A stretch of DNA of 64,000 nt from Brevundimonas terrae (lineage in GTDB: Bacteria > Pseudomonadota > Alphaproteobacteria > Caulobacterales > Caulobacteraceae). The translations under genes and the position numbers were made by a program. Numbering within the stretch: the stretch's first letter is position 1; the number at the start of each line of letters is the position of its first letter. Shown piece after piece: positions 8,918 to 17,215 of the stretch. The DNA is taken from the NCBI RefSeq assembly GCF_011761985.1, contig NZ_JAASQT010000002.1:372001-436000 (forward strand), read 5' to 3'. The notes under the pieces are model-generated. The model worked only from the letters and a program-made list of their open reading frames with translations. It did not search any database and was not told the DNA's origin.

Positions 8918-9778
8918 TTAACCGGGGCGCATACCTTCTCGACGGGCCATGAAGGCCAGACGCTCGAACAGATGCACGTCCTGTTCGTTTTTCAGCAGAG
9001 CCCCGTGAAGTGGCGGGATCAGCTTGTGCGGAGATTGTTCGCGCAGGCTCTCCAGACTGATGTCATCCACCAGCAAAAGCTTCAGCCAGTCCAGCAGCTC
9101 GCTGGTCGAGGGCTTTTTCTTCAGGCCCGGCGTGTCGCGCACTTCGTAGAAGGTCTTGAGCGCCTCGGCGACCAAACGCGGCTTGATGCCGGGGAAGTGG
9201 ACCTCGACAATATCCTTCATCGTCTCGGTGTCGGGGAAGCGGATATAGTGGAAGAAACAGCGGCGCAGGAAGGCGTCCGGCAGTTCCTTTTCATTGTTCG
9301 AGGTGATGATGACCACAGGGCGTATAGCCGCCTTGATGGTCTCGCCGGTTTCCTGAACAAAGAACTCCATCCGGTCCAGTTCCTGAAGCAGGTCGTTCGG
9401 GAACTCGATATCGGCCTTGTCGATTTCGTCGATCAGCAGGACAGGGCGCACGTCGGAGGTAAAGGCCTCCCACAGCTTGCCCTTTTTCAGATAGTTGCGG
9501 ACATCCTTGACGCGTTCTTCGCCCAACTGGCTGTCGCGCAGGCGCGAAACGGCGTCGTACTCGTAAAGGCCGTTATGGGCCTTGGTGGTGGACTTGATGT
9601 GCCATGTGATCAGCGGCGCATTCATCGCCTTGGCTAGCTCATAGGCCAGAACGGTCTTGCCGGTGCCGGGCTCGCCCTTGATGAGCAGCGGACGTTCCAG
9701 CGCCACAGCGGCGTTGACCGCGATCTTCAGATCGTCGGTGGCGATATAGTCGGACGTGCCTTCGAACCGGCTGCTCAT
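8918..9778 (-). CDS. MoxR-family AAA+ ATPase
   Basis: 286 aa, usual length for MoxR. Walker A is GEPGTGKT (residues 35-42), Walker B is VLLIDEID, sensor 1 is IITSNNEKELPDAF, and the arginine-finger region is LRRCFFHYIRFP. MoxR ATPases act as chaperone-like remodelers, usually paired with a VWA-domain protein, to mature metalloenzymes or envelope complexes. No VWA gene is next to it in this window, so the partner is elsewhere or downstream genes differ. The start ATG at 9778 has AGGAG upstream, but that site lies inside a 13-bp hairpin (separate entry). Confidence 0.9.
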   Translation of the reverse strand: MSSRFEGTSDYIATDDLKIAVNAAVALERPLLIKGEPGTGKTVLAYELAKAMNAPLITWHIKSTTKAHNGLYEYDAVSRLRDSQLGEERVKDVRNYLKKGKLWEAFTSDVRPVLLIDEIDKADIEFPNDLLQELDRMEFFVQETGETIKAAIRPVVIITSNNEKELPDAFLRRCFFHYIRFPDTETMKDIVEVHFPGIKPRLVAEALKTFYEVRDTPGLKKKPSTSELLDWLKLLLVDDISLESLREQSPHKLIPPLHGALLKNEQDVHLFERLAFMARREGMRPG

Positions 9779-9784
9779 ACGAAA

Positions 9785-9814
9785 CCTGCTCCTGAAATCT
9801 CTTTCAGGAGCAGG
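9785..9814 (-). promoter_or_regulatory. 13-bp hairpin covering the moxR ribosome-binding site
   Basis: Perfect inverted repeat: 9785-9797 pairs with 9802-9814 around a 4-nt loop. Read on the minus strand, the 3' arm contains AGGAGCAGG, 6-10 nt before the moxR start, so the folded RNA would hide the Shine-Dalgarno. It could also serve as the terminator of the upstream small gene, though only three T follow. Confidence 0.6.
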
Positions 9815-9841
9815 TAGCTTAAAGATACTGTCCTGAACAGG

Positions 9842-10048
9842 TCAGGTGATGTGTTTCGGTGAAGGCGGGTCGCTGGCATCCATGGTTTCCTCGACCGCTT
9901 CGTCGATCAGGGCTTCCTGACGGTTTTCCGCTTCCTTCAGTTTTTCCTTGAGCTGGTCGGGCTTGCCCTTTTGCGGTTTGACCTTGCGCGACATCGGAGC
10001 ATTGACGTCTTCCTGCGCCTTCATGTCTTGGTGGGACTTCTGCGTCAT
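9842..10048 (-). CDS. Small highly charged hypothetical protein
   Basis: 68 aa, rich in Lys, Glu and Gln, with a central stretch likely to form a single charged helix (PDQLKEKLKEAENRQEALID). A good ribosome site GGAGGA lies 7 nt before the ATG, and codon use matches neighbouring genes. No signal peptide or known domain recognised. It is 12 bp downstream of the acidic protein at 10061-10498 on the same strand, so probably one transcript. Confidence 0.65.
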   Translation of the reverse strand: MTQKSHQDMKAQEDVNAPMSRKVKPQKGKPDQLKEKLKEAENRQEALIDEAVEETMDASDPPSPKHIT

Positions 10049-10060
10049 GGACGTTCCTCC

Positions 10061-10498
10061 TTATGGCGTTTCGGGCGGGAGATCGGTGCCATAGCCAAGA
10101 TCAGCGATGTCCTCGCTGGACAGGCGTTTGGCCTCCCAGTGTGCGGCAGAGCCCTGGGCTCCGCGATGGTTTCGCATCAGGCCGCCATAGACGAGTTCGA
10201 TCTCGTCGGGGGCGACGGGGGCCGATTCTGAATCTTCGTCTTCGGGGGCGGGGCTTTCCCCCAGAAGGGCGTCGGCTTCGGCCTCCAGGTGGGCATTGGG
10301 GTCGGGCAGGTCGCTGTCGGCAGGAGAGAGGCGTGACGGTTGTCCGCCATTGTGATCGCGTGTCGCGTCGAAAACGTCTTCCATCTCGTCGAGCAGGAAG
10401 TCGCCTTCGCCCTCGTCATCCAGATGGGTTTCGTCAAACGTCTCGGCTACGTCCTGCGGATCGCCTCCGGCATAGGAGGCAGAATCAGGAACAACCAT
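10061..10498 (-). CDS. Acidic, probably disordered hypothetical protein
   Basis: 145 aa with about a quarter Asp/Glu, e.g. THLDDEGEGDFLLDEMEDVF and PAPEDEDSESAPVAPDEIEL. CAGGAGG precedes the ATG by 6 nt, supporting the start. Only the C-terminal 45 residues (YGGLMRNHRGAQGSAAHWEA and onward) look ordered. I do not recognise a family. It is transcribed divergently from flbT with 198 bp between, a region that carries a CtrA-like box. Confidence 0.65.
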   Translation of the reverse strand: MVVPDSASYAGGDPQDVAETFDETHLDDEGEGDFLLDEMEDVFDATRDHNGGQPSRLSPADSDLPDPNAHLEAEADALLGESPAPEDEDSESAPVAPDEIELVYGGLMRNHRGAQGSAAHWEAKRLSSEDIADLGYGTDLPPETP

Positions 10499-10622
10499 TT
10501 GGGCCTCCTGTCAGCGTTGCTGATGAAACAACGGGTCCGGCACATCGGTGTTCCGTAAAAACTTTGTCGCAGATGATGAAAAGAGGCCGTTAAAGGTGAC
10601 GGTTCGGCGCAAATCGGAATAG

Positions 10623-10630
10623 ATGGTTAA
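10623..10630 (-). promoter_or_regulatory. CtrA-type half-site upstream of flbT
   Basis: ATGGTTAA on the plus strand is the reverse of TTAACCAT, the 8-mer reported for Caulobacter CtrA targets. It is part of a 10-bp palindrome TGGTTAACCA (10624-10633) in the divergent region between flbT and the acidic protein gene. Confidence 0.45.
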
Positions 10631-10658
10631 CCACGTCCGGTTACATTTCCTCAGCCGA

Positions 10659-10673
10659 CTACCGTCACGGTAG
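10659..10673. repeat. 15-bp palindrome in the flbT leader
   Basis: CTACCGT, one central C, then ACGGTAG: perfect 7-bp arms. It is about 10 nt before the GGAGA ribosome site of flbT, so it may be an operator or an RNA hairpin (possibly autoregulatory). Confidence 0.5.
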
Positions 10674-10696
10674 GCGCACTTACGGAGACTTTGCTC

Positions 10697-11122
10697 TTGC
10701 CTCTGAAACTGTCGCTAAAACCTGGCGAGAAATTTGTGCTGAACGGTGCCGTTGTCCAAAACGGTGATCGTCGCGGCGTGCTGGTTTTGCAAAACAAGGC
10801 CAGTGTCCTGCGTGAAAAGGACATCATGCAGCCGGAGGATGTGAATACTCCGGCCCGCCGGATCTATTTCCCGGTGATGATGATGTATCTGGACGAAAAC
10901 GAGGCCAGCAAATTCTATGACGAGTTTGCGCTTCGTCTGTCGGAATTCATGGGGGTCATCCAGAACCCCGAGATTCTCAACGAGTGCGTGAACTGTTCGC
11001 GCCACGTTATGAACCGCCAGCATTACAAGGCGCTGATGAGCGCCCGCAAGATTGTAGATTACGAAGAGCAGAGACTCGGCAATGTCGCTACAGGCGTACA
11101 AGACAGCAGCGACGCGGGCTGA
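10697..11122 (+). CDS. flbT: Flagellin post-transcriptional regulator FlbT
   Basis: 141 aa, full length for FlbT. Conserved features: [20 protein letters not shown] at the start, [10 protein letters not shown] in the middle and [20 protein letters not shown] at the end. In Caulobacter FlbT binds the 5' leader of flagellin mRNA and lowers its stability and translation until the hook is complete. I place the start at TTG 10697 because GGAGA at 10684-10688 is at the right distance and homologous proteins begin MPLKL; TTG 10691 is also possible. The rare start codon suggests low expression. Overlaps flaF by 41 bp, and the flagellin array with structured leaders lies 36 kb away. Confidence 0.93.
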   Translation: MPLKLSLKPGEKFVLNGAVVQNGDRRGVLVLQNKASVLREKDIMQPEDVNTPARRIYFPVMMMYLDENEASKFYDEFALRLSEFMGVIQNPEILNECVNCSRHVMNRQHYKALMSARKIVDYEEQRLGNVATGVQDSSDAG

Positions 11123-11438
11123 AACCCCGCGTCAGGCTGAATACCGGCTGTTCGGGCAAGTCACCCGTGCGCTGATGCATGCGGCGACCTTGGACAAGAC
11201 CAAGTTTGCCGAACGTATGGATGCTTTGGACTGGAACCGCCGACTGTGGTCCACGCTGGCGACGGCGTGCTCGGATTCCGGTAACGGCCTGCCGCAAGCC
11301 CTGCGCGCACAGATCATTTCCATCAGCCTGTTTGTCGGCCGTCACACCTCGGCCGTGGCGCGTGGCGAAGACGATTTCACGACGCTGATCGATATCAACC
11401 GTTCGATCATGCAGGGACTGAGCGGGCAGACAGAATAG
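11082..11438 (+). CDS. flaF: Flagellar regulator FlaF
   Basis: 118 aa, typical length. Begins [20 protein letters not shown] and contains WSTLATAC and [15 protein letters not shown], both characteristic of FlaF. In Caulobacter FlaF is needed for flagellin translation and works opposite to FlbT, also as a secretion chaperone. The gene starts inside flbT in another frame (41-bp overlap), so the pair is translationally coupled. This keeps the two antagonists in fixed ratio. Confidence 0.92.
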   Translation: MSLQAYKTAATRAETPRQAEYRLFGQVTRALMHAATLDKTKFAERMDALDWNRRLWSTLATACSDSGNGLPQALRAQIISISLFVGRHTSAVARGEDDFTTLIDINRSIMQGLSGQTE

Positions 11439-11456
11439 GTCGCCGCCTCAGTCACC

Positions 11457-12206
11457 CTAGAACAGGTTGCTGATCCATTCGAAAATGCCGGTGGAAATGG
11501 CCACCACGGTTTTCCAGACCAGCAGCACATAGATGCCGCTGATGGCGGTACCTGCGGCCCCTAACAGGATAAAGACGCCATCGCGCTGGATGATCCCCAG
11601 TGCCAGCATGCCGATGGCCAGACCCGGCAAGGCATCGCCGAACGGCACGGGCAGCGCCATCATCATGGCCAGCAGAATACAGGCGACACCAATAATGGTG
11701 TCAGCGACTTCGCCAGTCATAAAAGGCCAGCGCGGGCGCGTCAGGCGCTCGGCCCTGCGTAGCAGGATGAGGGGCGTGGCGCTGTCGGGACTGACGGCGA
11801 TACGTTGTCTCCACCAGCGGCCAAGGCGCGAGGTGTTGGACGACATCAGGCGGCGGCGTAACCATTTCGGCAGGGCCACAGGGCTGTTGATCAGGCGGCG
11901 ATAGGTGTCGCGCGAAACCTCGGCACGCATGATGAACTGCGGCAGCCGCAGCTTGGGCATCTGGAACGCCATCTCGATCGAAATCAGGATGATCGGGATC
12001 GAGAAGACGGCCTTGCCACCCGGTGGCCACGGAAACAGGGCCATCAATGTCAGCAATAAAAGCATGGCCCCGAAGCCGCGCTCGCCAAAGGCCTCGGTCA
12101 TTTCACGGATGCTGAGGCGAGGGTTTTCGCCACGGCCGAGGTTTTCCAGCACGTCGGAAAACTTCCTGTACTCGTCAGCAGCAATCGGAACGGCAGGAAG
12201 CGTCAT
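11457..12206 (-). CDS. ExoD-family membrane protein
   Basis: 249 aa. Starts with a soluble segment, then GFGAMLLLLTLMALFPWPPG, the signature region of ExoD (exopolysaccharide synthesis) proteins, followed by several membrane segments (GVACILLAMMMALPV, GLAIGMLALGII, ILLGAAGTAISGIYVLLVW). ExoD was named from rhizobial exopolysaccharide mutants; the biochemical role is not settled. Stands alone, convergent with flaF. Confidence 0.85.
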   Translation of the reverse strand: MTLPAVPIAADEYRKFSDVLENLGRGENPRLSIREMTEAFGERGFGAMLLLLTLMALFPWPPGGKAVFSIPIILISIEMAFQMPKLRLPQFIMRAEVSRDTYRRLINSPVALPKWLRRRLMSSNTSRLGRWWRQRIAVSPDSATPLILLRRAERLTRPRWPFMTGEVADTIIGVACILLAMMMALPVPFGDALPGLAIGMLALGIIQRDGVFILLGAAGTAISGIYVLLVWKTVVAISTGIFEWISNLF

Positions 12207-12342
12207 AGGGTCCGGAAACAGGGGAGGGGCGTTTCAACCAGGGTCGTCAATGAACAGGCATAGCGCGTCCGGCAACAGACGCGAAGCTTTCATAGTGTCG
12301 CTATGTAGAAAAACGCAGCAGGCCTAAGGCGCTATGGTTTTC

Positions 12343-13212
12343 TCAGAGGGCTTTGGGCGCGCGCGAGAACAGCCAGACCGCCCCGCCCATCAGCACCATC
12401 CCCAGAAGGCACAGCGATCCGGCGATCAACAGGCCGTGGCTTTCCAATACCGGCACGCTGGCTCCGTGCTGGAACGCCATAAAGGCGGCCAGAGACACGA
12501 CAACGCCGACCGCTGCCAGCAGCACCACAGTGCCCAGATCGCCACGGGTTTCGGGCGCACGTCGTGTGTGAAGGGGCTGTAGGTTTTCGTGACGCATGAC
12601 GCCTGTGACGCCCAGAACGGCATCATCAGGTACCACGGCCGATTTGTCGGGGCGGCTGATCGGGGCCAGCAGCAACTGGACCAGTGTCGGCTTGTCGGCC
12701 CGTTCGAACAGGGCGCGTTCGGCACAGCGCCGGCGATAGGGGGTATCGACGGGCGGTTGCTGGCGGTCGGGAATACTGGCCAGAACAGTGGCGACCTCGG
12801 CCATGCGCCCCTTGCGGATAAGGTCCAGTATGCCGGTTTTCACAAACCGCTCGGGGCCGATGCTGTAGATAAAGCTGACGAGAGCATCGAACTGGTTCTG
12901 GTTCAGCGGACGTTTGATCTGGGTGTGGATCAGATGGGTCGCCGGAATCAGGTCGTGCATCAGCAACAGCTCGGCCTCTTCCTCGCTGATGGAAATGCCT
13001 TCGCGGGCGCTTTGGGTGTGGCCGTAACCGATCGTCAGGGTGCCGTCGCGACGCGATACAGCGCAAGGGCGAAAACCCTCGAAGCTTTTAATCAGCAACA
13101 GCCCCTCGCGGGACAGTTTGCGTCGGGTTCGGGGTGCGGGTTTCGGCACGAAATGATCCAAAACGAAACTCAAAGACAGGCTTCGTATGGGGAACAGCAA
13201 ACCCTGTTCCAT
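12343..13212 (-). CDS. GH24 lysozyme with C-terminal membrane anchor
   Basis: 289 aa. Residues 33-175 form a T4/P21-type lysozyme: SFEGFRPCAV with catalytic Glu45, then LTIGYGHT (Thr60), and QFDALVSFIYSIG later. The usual catalytic Asp nine residues after the Glu is Arg54 here; an Asp sits at 56, so activity is uncertain. No N-terminal signal peptide is clear. The C-terminal 70 residues contain two membrane segments (VVLLAAVGVVVSLAAFMAF and LLIAGSLCLLGMVLMGGAVW). No phage genes are adjacent. A cell-wall remodelling role is likely but the topology needed to reach the periplasm is not obvious. Confidence 0.75.
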   Translation of the reverse strand: MEQGLLFPIRSLSLSFVLDHFVPKPAPRTRRKLSREGLLLIKSFEGFRPCAVSRRDGTLTIGYGHTQSAREGISISEEEAELLLMHDLIPATHLIHTQIKRPLNQNQFDALVSFIYSIGPERFVKTGILDLIRKGRMAEVATVLASIPDRQQPPVDTPYRRRCAERALFERADKPTLVQLLLAPISRPDKSAVVPDDAVLGVTGVMRHENLQPLHTRRAPETRGDLGTVVLLAAVGVVVSLAAFMAFQHGASVPVLESHGLLIAGSLCLLGMVLMGGAVWLFSRAPKAL

Positions 13213-13252
13213 TGCATGACGCCGTTTCGGGACGCAGACGGTTTGTCTGTAT

Positions 13253-14704
13253 TTACAGAAGGATGGCGGTCGCCAGACCCAGGAAGATCAGGAAGCCGAA
13301 GAAATCGGTCGTGGCGGTCACAAACACGGCGGACGACACGGCAGGGTCGAATTTCAGCTTGCTGAGCGTCACCGGCGTCAGAACCCCGACCGTTGCCGCC
13401 ACCATCATGTTCATGACCATGGCCGCCGAAATCACGGCACCCAGACGCCAGTCCCAGAACCACAGACCGGCGGCTACACCGACCAGCGGTGACAGGATCA
13501 GACCGTTCAGCAAGCCAACCGTCAGTTCGCGACGGAAGGTACGATGGGCATTGGACGAGTTCAGCTCGCGCGTGGCCAGCGCCCGCACGGTCACGGCCAG
13601 AGACTGTGTACCGGCATTGCCGCCAATCGCCGACACAATCGGCATCAGAACGGCCAGAGCCACGATCTGCTGGATGGTGCCTTCAAACACGGCGATGACC
13701 GCCGCGCCCAGAATGGCGGTGAACAGGTTGATGCCCAGCCACGGCACACGCGAACGCACGATCTCGCGCACCGAGGACGAACGGTCCTCGTCATTAACAC
13801 CGGCGAGGCGCAGAATGTCCTCGCGGTTTTCTTCCTGAATGATGTTCACCACGTCATCGACGGTCAGTTGACCGACGAGGCGTCCGGCAGCATCGACGAC
13901 AGGTGCCGAGATCAGGTGATATTTTTCAAAGATATAGGCGACTTCTTCCTGATCGACATCAACGATGATCTCGTTCACCGGCTCCATCAGGTCGGTAAGG
14001 GCCACCTCGCGCTTGGCGCGGAGCAGGCGGCTGATGGCGACACCGCCGACGGGGCGGTTTAGCGGGTCCACCACATAGATGTTGAAGAACAGCTCGGGCA
14101 GGTCGTCGCCATGGGTGCGAACATGGTCGATGGTGTCGCCCACAGTCCAGAACTGTGGCGCCGCCATATATTCGCGCTGCATCAGGCGACCGGCAGTGTC
14201 CTCGCCATAGCCCAGAGAGGATTCGATAGCCGCGCGGTCGATTTCCGGCATGGCCGCCAGAACTTCTTCGCGCTGGTCGTCCTCGAGGTCTTCGACAACG
14301 GCAGCCGCGTCGTCCGAATCCAGCTCTTGCAGGGCTTCGGCCAGTACGCCGGACGGAACGCGTTCCAGCACCTCCTCGCGGATACCGTCGTCCATTTCCG
14401 GCAGGGTTTCGGCCAGAAGTTCGGGCGGCAGCCACTGGACCACAACGGCGCGGTGCTCGGCCGTCAGGAAGCCCATCAGGTCGGCGACGTCGGCAGGGTG
14501 CAGGTCTTCGAGCAGGCTACGCAGGCGCATGCCGTCGCCGGTATCGGCGGCATCGACCACCTTTTCGACGAAGCTGGCTGTCAGGGCGTAGTCATCGCCC
14601 AGAGCGACATGATCCTCGGCTTCCATTACGGAGCCGAGGGTGTCGTTCTGATTTTCAGAAGAAGTCAGAACAGGCATCAGATTGGCGGGGTCCGTGTTGT
14701 TCAC
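13253..14704 (-). CDS. mgtE: Magnesium transporter MgtE
   Basis: 483 aa. N-terminal superhelical domain (HPADVADLMGFLTAEHRAVV through EDLEDDQREEVLAAMPE), two CBS domains (about residues 160-290, with YVVDPLNRPVGGVAISRLL and VVDAAGRLVGQLTVDDVV), and a membrane part from about 320 with WLGINLFTAILGAAVI, SAIGGNAGTQSLAVTVRALA and ending in FLGLATAILL. MgtE is a gated homodimeric Mg2+ channel; the CBS domains sense cytoplasmic Mg2+. The motif GGNAGTQ lines the pore. No Mg riboswitch seen in the short upstream region. Confidence 0.95.
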   Translation of the reverse strand: MNNTDPANLMPVLTSSENQNDTLGSVMEAEDHVALGDDYALTASFVEKVVDAADTGDGMRLRSLLEDLHPADVADLMGFLTAEHRAVVVQWLPPELLAETLPEMDDGIREEVLERVPSGVLAEALQELDSDDAAAVVEDLEDDQREEVLAAMPEIDRAAIESSLGYGEDTAGRLMQREYMAAPQFWTVGDTIDHVRTHGDDLPELFFNIYVVDPLNRPVGGVAISRLLRAKREVALTDLMEPVNEIIVDVDQEEVAYIFEKYHLISAPVVDAAGRLVGQLTVDDVVNIIQEENREDILRLAGVNDEDRSSSVREIVRSRVPWLGINLFTAILGAAVIAVFEGTIQQIVALAVLMPIVSAIGGNAGTQSLAVTVRALATRELNSSNAHRTFRRELTVGLLNGLILSPLVGVAAGLWFWDWRLGAVISAAMVMNMMVAATVGVLTPVTLSKLKFDPAVSSAVFVTATTDFFGFLIFLGLATAILL

Positions 14705-14770
14705 GTCGGGTGCCTCTCTGAAATGAAGTCGTCAGCTTGGTAGTAGCCGAGATTCGTCCTGTCTGTTCAA

Positions 14771-14855
14771 TGGTGCGGTCGAGAAGACTCGAACTTCCAC
14801 GGGTTGCCCCACAGCGACCTCAACGCTGCGCGTCTACCAATTCCGCCACGACCGC
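14771..14855 (-). tRNA. tRNA-Leu (anticodon GAG)
   Basis: Minus strand: acceptor GCGGTCG pairs with CGACCGC, anticodon loop TTGAGGT (GAG), long variable arm typical of tRNA-Leu, T-loop TTCGAGTC, discriminator A, encoded CCA at 14771-14773. Confidence 0.95.
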
Positions 14856-14948
14856 TCGCATCGGAGGCGGTTGAATAGTCGAGCCTTTTGAAAAAGGAAA
14901 GCCGAAAATGCGCTGGCCGGGTATGATTTTCGCCCGTTCGGCACAAAA

Positions 14949-14978
14949 GGCAGCAAAAAGCCCGCAAACGCGGGCTTT
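14949..14978 (-). terminator. Rho-independent terminator after fliN
   Basis: Stem AAAGCCCGC / GCGGGCTTT (14957-14965 with 14970-14978), 4-nt loop; on the minus strand the stem is followed by TTGCTGCC after an uninterrupted TTTTT. Positioned 36 nt past the fliN stop. Confidence 0.75.
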
Positions 14979-15013
14979 GGTCTTTGATAAAAACCGTTGC
15001 TATGAAAACGGGG

Positions 15014-15265
15014 TCAGGCCTGACCGGCCATAAAGTCGTAAACATCGGCGGTGCGGGTGACGGTGATGGCGATGCGATCATCGCGAATCTCGATCTCGCC
15101 GCGCGCGACAGGGTGATTATTGGCCAGAATCCAGACCTCGTCCTTTTCTGTGGCATCGAGGGGAATCACGGCACCGCGACCCATACGCAGCAATTGCTGC
15201 ATCGGCAGGACCGAACGGCCCAGCACGACAGAAATCTCGACATCGACAGCTTCGATTTGGCTCAC
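15014..15265 (-). CDS. fliN: Flagellar motor switch protein FliN
   Basis: 83 aa, a short FliN that consists only of the SpoA/FliN C-terminal domain. Recognisable features: VDVEISVVLGRSVLPMQQLL, RMGRGAVIPLD and VWILANNHPVARGEI. FliN forms the C-ring at the flagellar base and takes part in torque and switching. It is isolated from other C-ring genes in this window, so it may be the second copy or simply located apart, as in some Caulobacterales. Confidence 0.85.
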   Translation of the reverse strand: MSQIEAVDVEISVVLGRSVLPMQQLLRMGRGAVIPLDATEKDEVWILANNHPVARGEIEIRDDRIAITVTRTADVYDFMAGQA

Positions 15266-15331
15266 GTAAGAACACCCACCACATTAAAGACGGCCTTGCC
15301 TTGCCGTTCTTGAAGGCACATTGAACCCGTT

Positions 15332-16075
15332 ATGCTTTCCGAGCCGTTAAATATGTCCGCTGACGTCACCGAATCTCACATGGCCGAATCTCCGCTGCTG
15401 CGTGCCGATGGCCGCCCCGTCGAATGGGCGACCTCTTCGGGCTATGTCGATTATGCCAAGGCGGAAGCGGCTATGGAGGCCCGCGTGGCGGCCATTGCGG
15501 CAGGCGAGGCGAGCGAGCTGGTCTGGCTGCTGGAGCATCCACCGCTCTATACGGCGGGCGTGTCGGCCAAGGCGGACGACCTTCTGATGCCTGACCGTTT
15601 TCCGGTTTATAAAACGGGGCGGGGCGGGCAGTTCACCTATCACGGCCCCGGTCAGCGCGTGGCCTATGTCATGCTGGACCTGACGCAGCGCGGGCGCGAT
15701 GTGCGCGGCTTTGTGCATGGGATGGAAAACTGGATCATTGGCGCGCTGGACCGTTTCGGTGTCGAGGCGGGGATGCGCGAGGGCCGTGTCGGCGTTTGGG
15801 TCGAGCGCAAGGGCGCGGGCTGGGCACGCGAGGACAAGATTGCGGCCATTGGCGTCAAGGTCCGCAAATGGGTCAGCTTCCACGGTATCAGCCTGAATGT
15901 GGAACCGGACCTCGACCATTTTGGCGGCATCGTGCCGTGCGGTATTACCGAGCACGGCGTGACCAGCCTGATGGACCTCGGGATTCTGGCGTCGATGGAT
16001 GATGCGGACGATGCGTTAAAGGCGTCGTTCCAGAAGCATTTCGGCCCTGTCATTGCGGGCCAGCCGCCGCTTTAG
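15332..16075 (+). CDS. lipB: Lipoyl(octanoyl) transferase LipB
   Basis: 247 aa. Motifs of Lip[51 protein letters not shown] (catalytic Lys in IGVKV) and GIVPCGI (catalytic Cys). Transfers octanoate from ACP to lipoyl domains of E2 subunits and GcvH. ATGs at 15332, 15353 and 15380 are possible starts; none has a strong ribosome site, and homologs usually have a short N-terminal tail, so the true protein may be up to 16 residues shorter. Confidence 0.95.
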   Translation: MLSEPLNMSADVTESHMAESPLLRADGRPVEWATSSGYVDYAKAEAAMEARVAAIAAGEASELVWLLEHPPLYTAGVSAKADDLLMPDRFPVYKTGRGGQFTYHGPGQRVAYVMLDLTQRGRDVRGFVHGMENWIIGALDRFGVEAGMREGRVGVWVERKGAGWAREDKIAAIGVKVRKWVSFHGISLNVEPDLDHFGGIVPCGITEHGVTSLMDLGILASMDDADDALKASFQKHFGPVIAGQPPL

Positions 16076-16566
16076 GATACGGACGAGAACAGCGGGCGCT
16101 GCGAAGGCGGCGGCCCGTGGCGGTTCAGCGTCTTCTGGCCGGGCATAAGCGCCAGATCGGCAAATACGGTCACCAGCAGGATAGCAGCCCCGATGCTAAC
16201 CACATCCGGCGCGGTGCCCTGTGCCATCGGCCATGCCAGCGCGAACAGCAGCAGAATAAGCCAGCCCCACCAGCCCGAGCGCCCGCGGTCATGCAGGCGC
16301 AAGGAAAGCACGCACATGGCGCTGTAGCCGATCACCAGAATCATGGGCAGGGCTAGCCAGGACGGCAGACCATGGACGGCCCACATATCGATACCTGCCC
16401 GCAAGGCCACCAGCACAGCACTGCCCAGCACAAAACCTGTGCGGCCCACGCGATGCGAGGATTGCCAGAAAATCTCGATACGGGGAATCATACCGTAAGT
16501 AAGCACGTCTGTAGTCCGAGGGATGGCGAGGCTTAGCGTGACGGGCTTGCGAGAGTAAACGTCCAT
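16072..16566 (-). CDS. DUF805-family membrane protein
   Basis: 164 aa. Four hydrophobic segments with the DUF805-type signature [13 protein letters not shown] between the second and third. The N-terminal 25 residues are not conserved-looking; an ATG at 16491 (MIPRIEIFW) is an alternative start. Function unknown; inner-membrane. Its end overlaps the lipB end by 4 bp on the opposite strand. Confidence 0.75.
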   Translation of the reverse strand: MDVYSRKPVTLSLAIPRTTDVLTYGMIPRIEIFWQSSHRVGRTGFVLGSAVLVALRAGIDMWAVHGLPSWLALPMILVIGYSAMCVLSLRLHDRGRSGWWGWLILLLFALAWPMAQGTAPDVVSIGAAILLVTVFADLALMPGQKTLNRHGPPPSQRPLFSSVS

Positions 16567-16680
16567 AGGGCTTTGTTCTGATGACGTTATCGAGAGATGG
16601 GCGGCCTAAGCAGGCTTGGCTCTATCGCGTGGGCGACAGGATACCTATGTTCGTGGCTAGCTGTTTTGAGTGACACGAGC

Positions 16681-17160
16681 ATGAACGATATGACGCGCCA
16701 ATCCCAAGCCGGTTATGATCTGACCCCGCCCGACGCAGAAGAGCGTGCGCGGCTGGAGGCCGGACTGGATGCCGAGGAAAAGCGTGTTCTTCTGGCGCAC
16801 GGCACCGAGGCTCCTTTCTGTGGCACCCTTTTGGGAGAAAGCCGCAAGGGCGTGTTTTGTTGCCGCCAGTGCGGGCTTCCACTGTTCAAATCCTCGACCA
16901 AGTTTGAAAGCGGCACGGGCTGGCCCAGTTTCTGGGAGCCGGTGGACCGCGAGCATGTGGTCGGTGTGCGCGATGACAGCCACGGCATGACGCGCATTGA
17001 ATCCCGCTGTGGCCGTTGTGATAGCCATCAGGGCCATGTGTTTCCCGATGGTCCGCCACCCAGCGGTTTGCGCTTTTGTATCAACTCGGTAGCGCTAAGC
17101 TTTACGCCCGAGGGAGAGGCGCTGCCCGATCCGTTGGGACGCGGTGACGGTGTCGCCTGA
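16681..17160 (+). CDS. msrB: Peptide methionine-R-sulfoxide reductase MsrB
   Basis: 159 aa. Shows GTEAPFCGTLL, the zinc cysteine pair FCCRQCGLPL, FESGTGWPSFW, RCGRCDSHQGHVFPDGP (second zinc pair), and the catalytic end LRFCINSVALSF. The catalytic residue is the Cys in RFCINS. Reduces methionine-R-sulfoxide in oxidised proteins; lacks a signal peptide, so cytoplasmic. Start at 16681 (or 16690) fits the family length better than the longer frame from 16597. Confidence 0.95.
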   Translation: MNDMTRQSQAGYDLTPPDAEERARLEAGLDAEEKRVLLAHGTEAPFCGTLLGESRKGVFCCRQCGLPLFKSSTKFESGTGWPSFWEPVDREHVVGVRDDSHGMTRIESRCGRCDSHQGHVFPDGPPPSGLRFCINSVALSFTPEGEALPDPLGRGDGVA

Positions 17161-17215
17161 TTAAGGCCGTTTTTGGTAGAGTAAACTGGCCGCAGAGCGG
17201 TGCGAGGTGTGCGAA

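Noticed and set aside
14767..15156. 129-codon minus frame across tRNA-Leu and antisense to fliN
   Set aside because: Runs through a tRNA gene and covers the fliN terminator and coding region in another frame.
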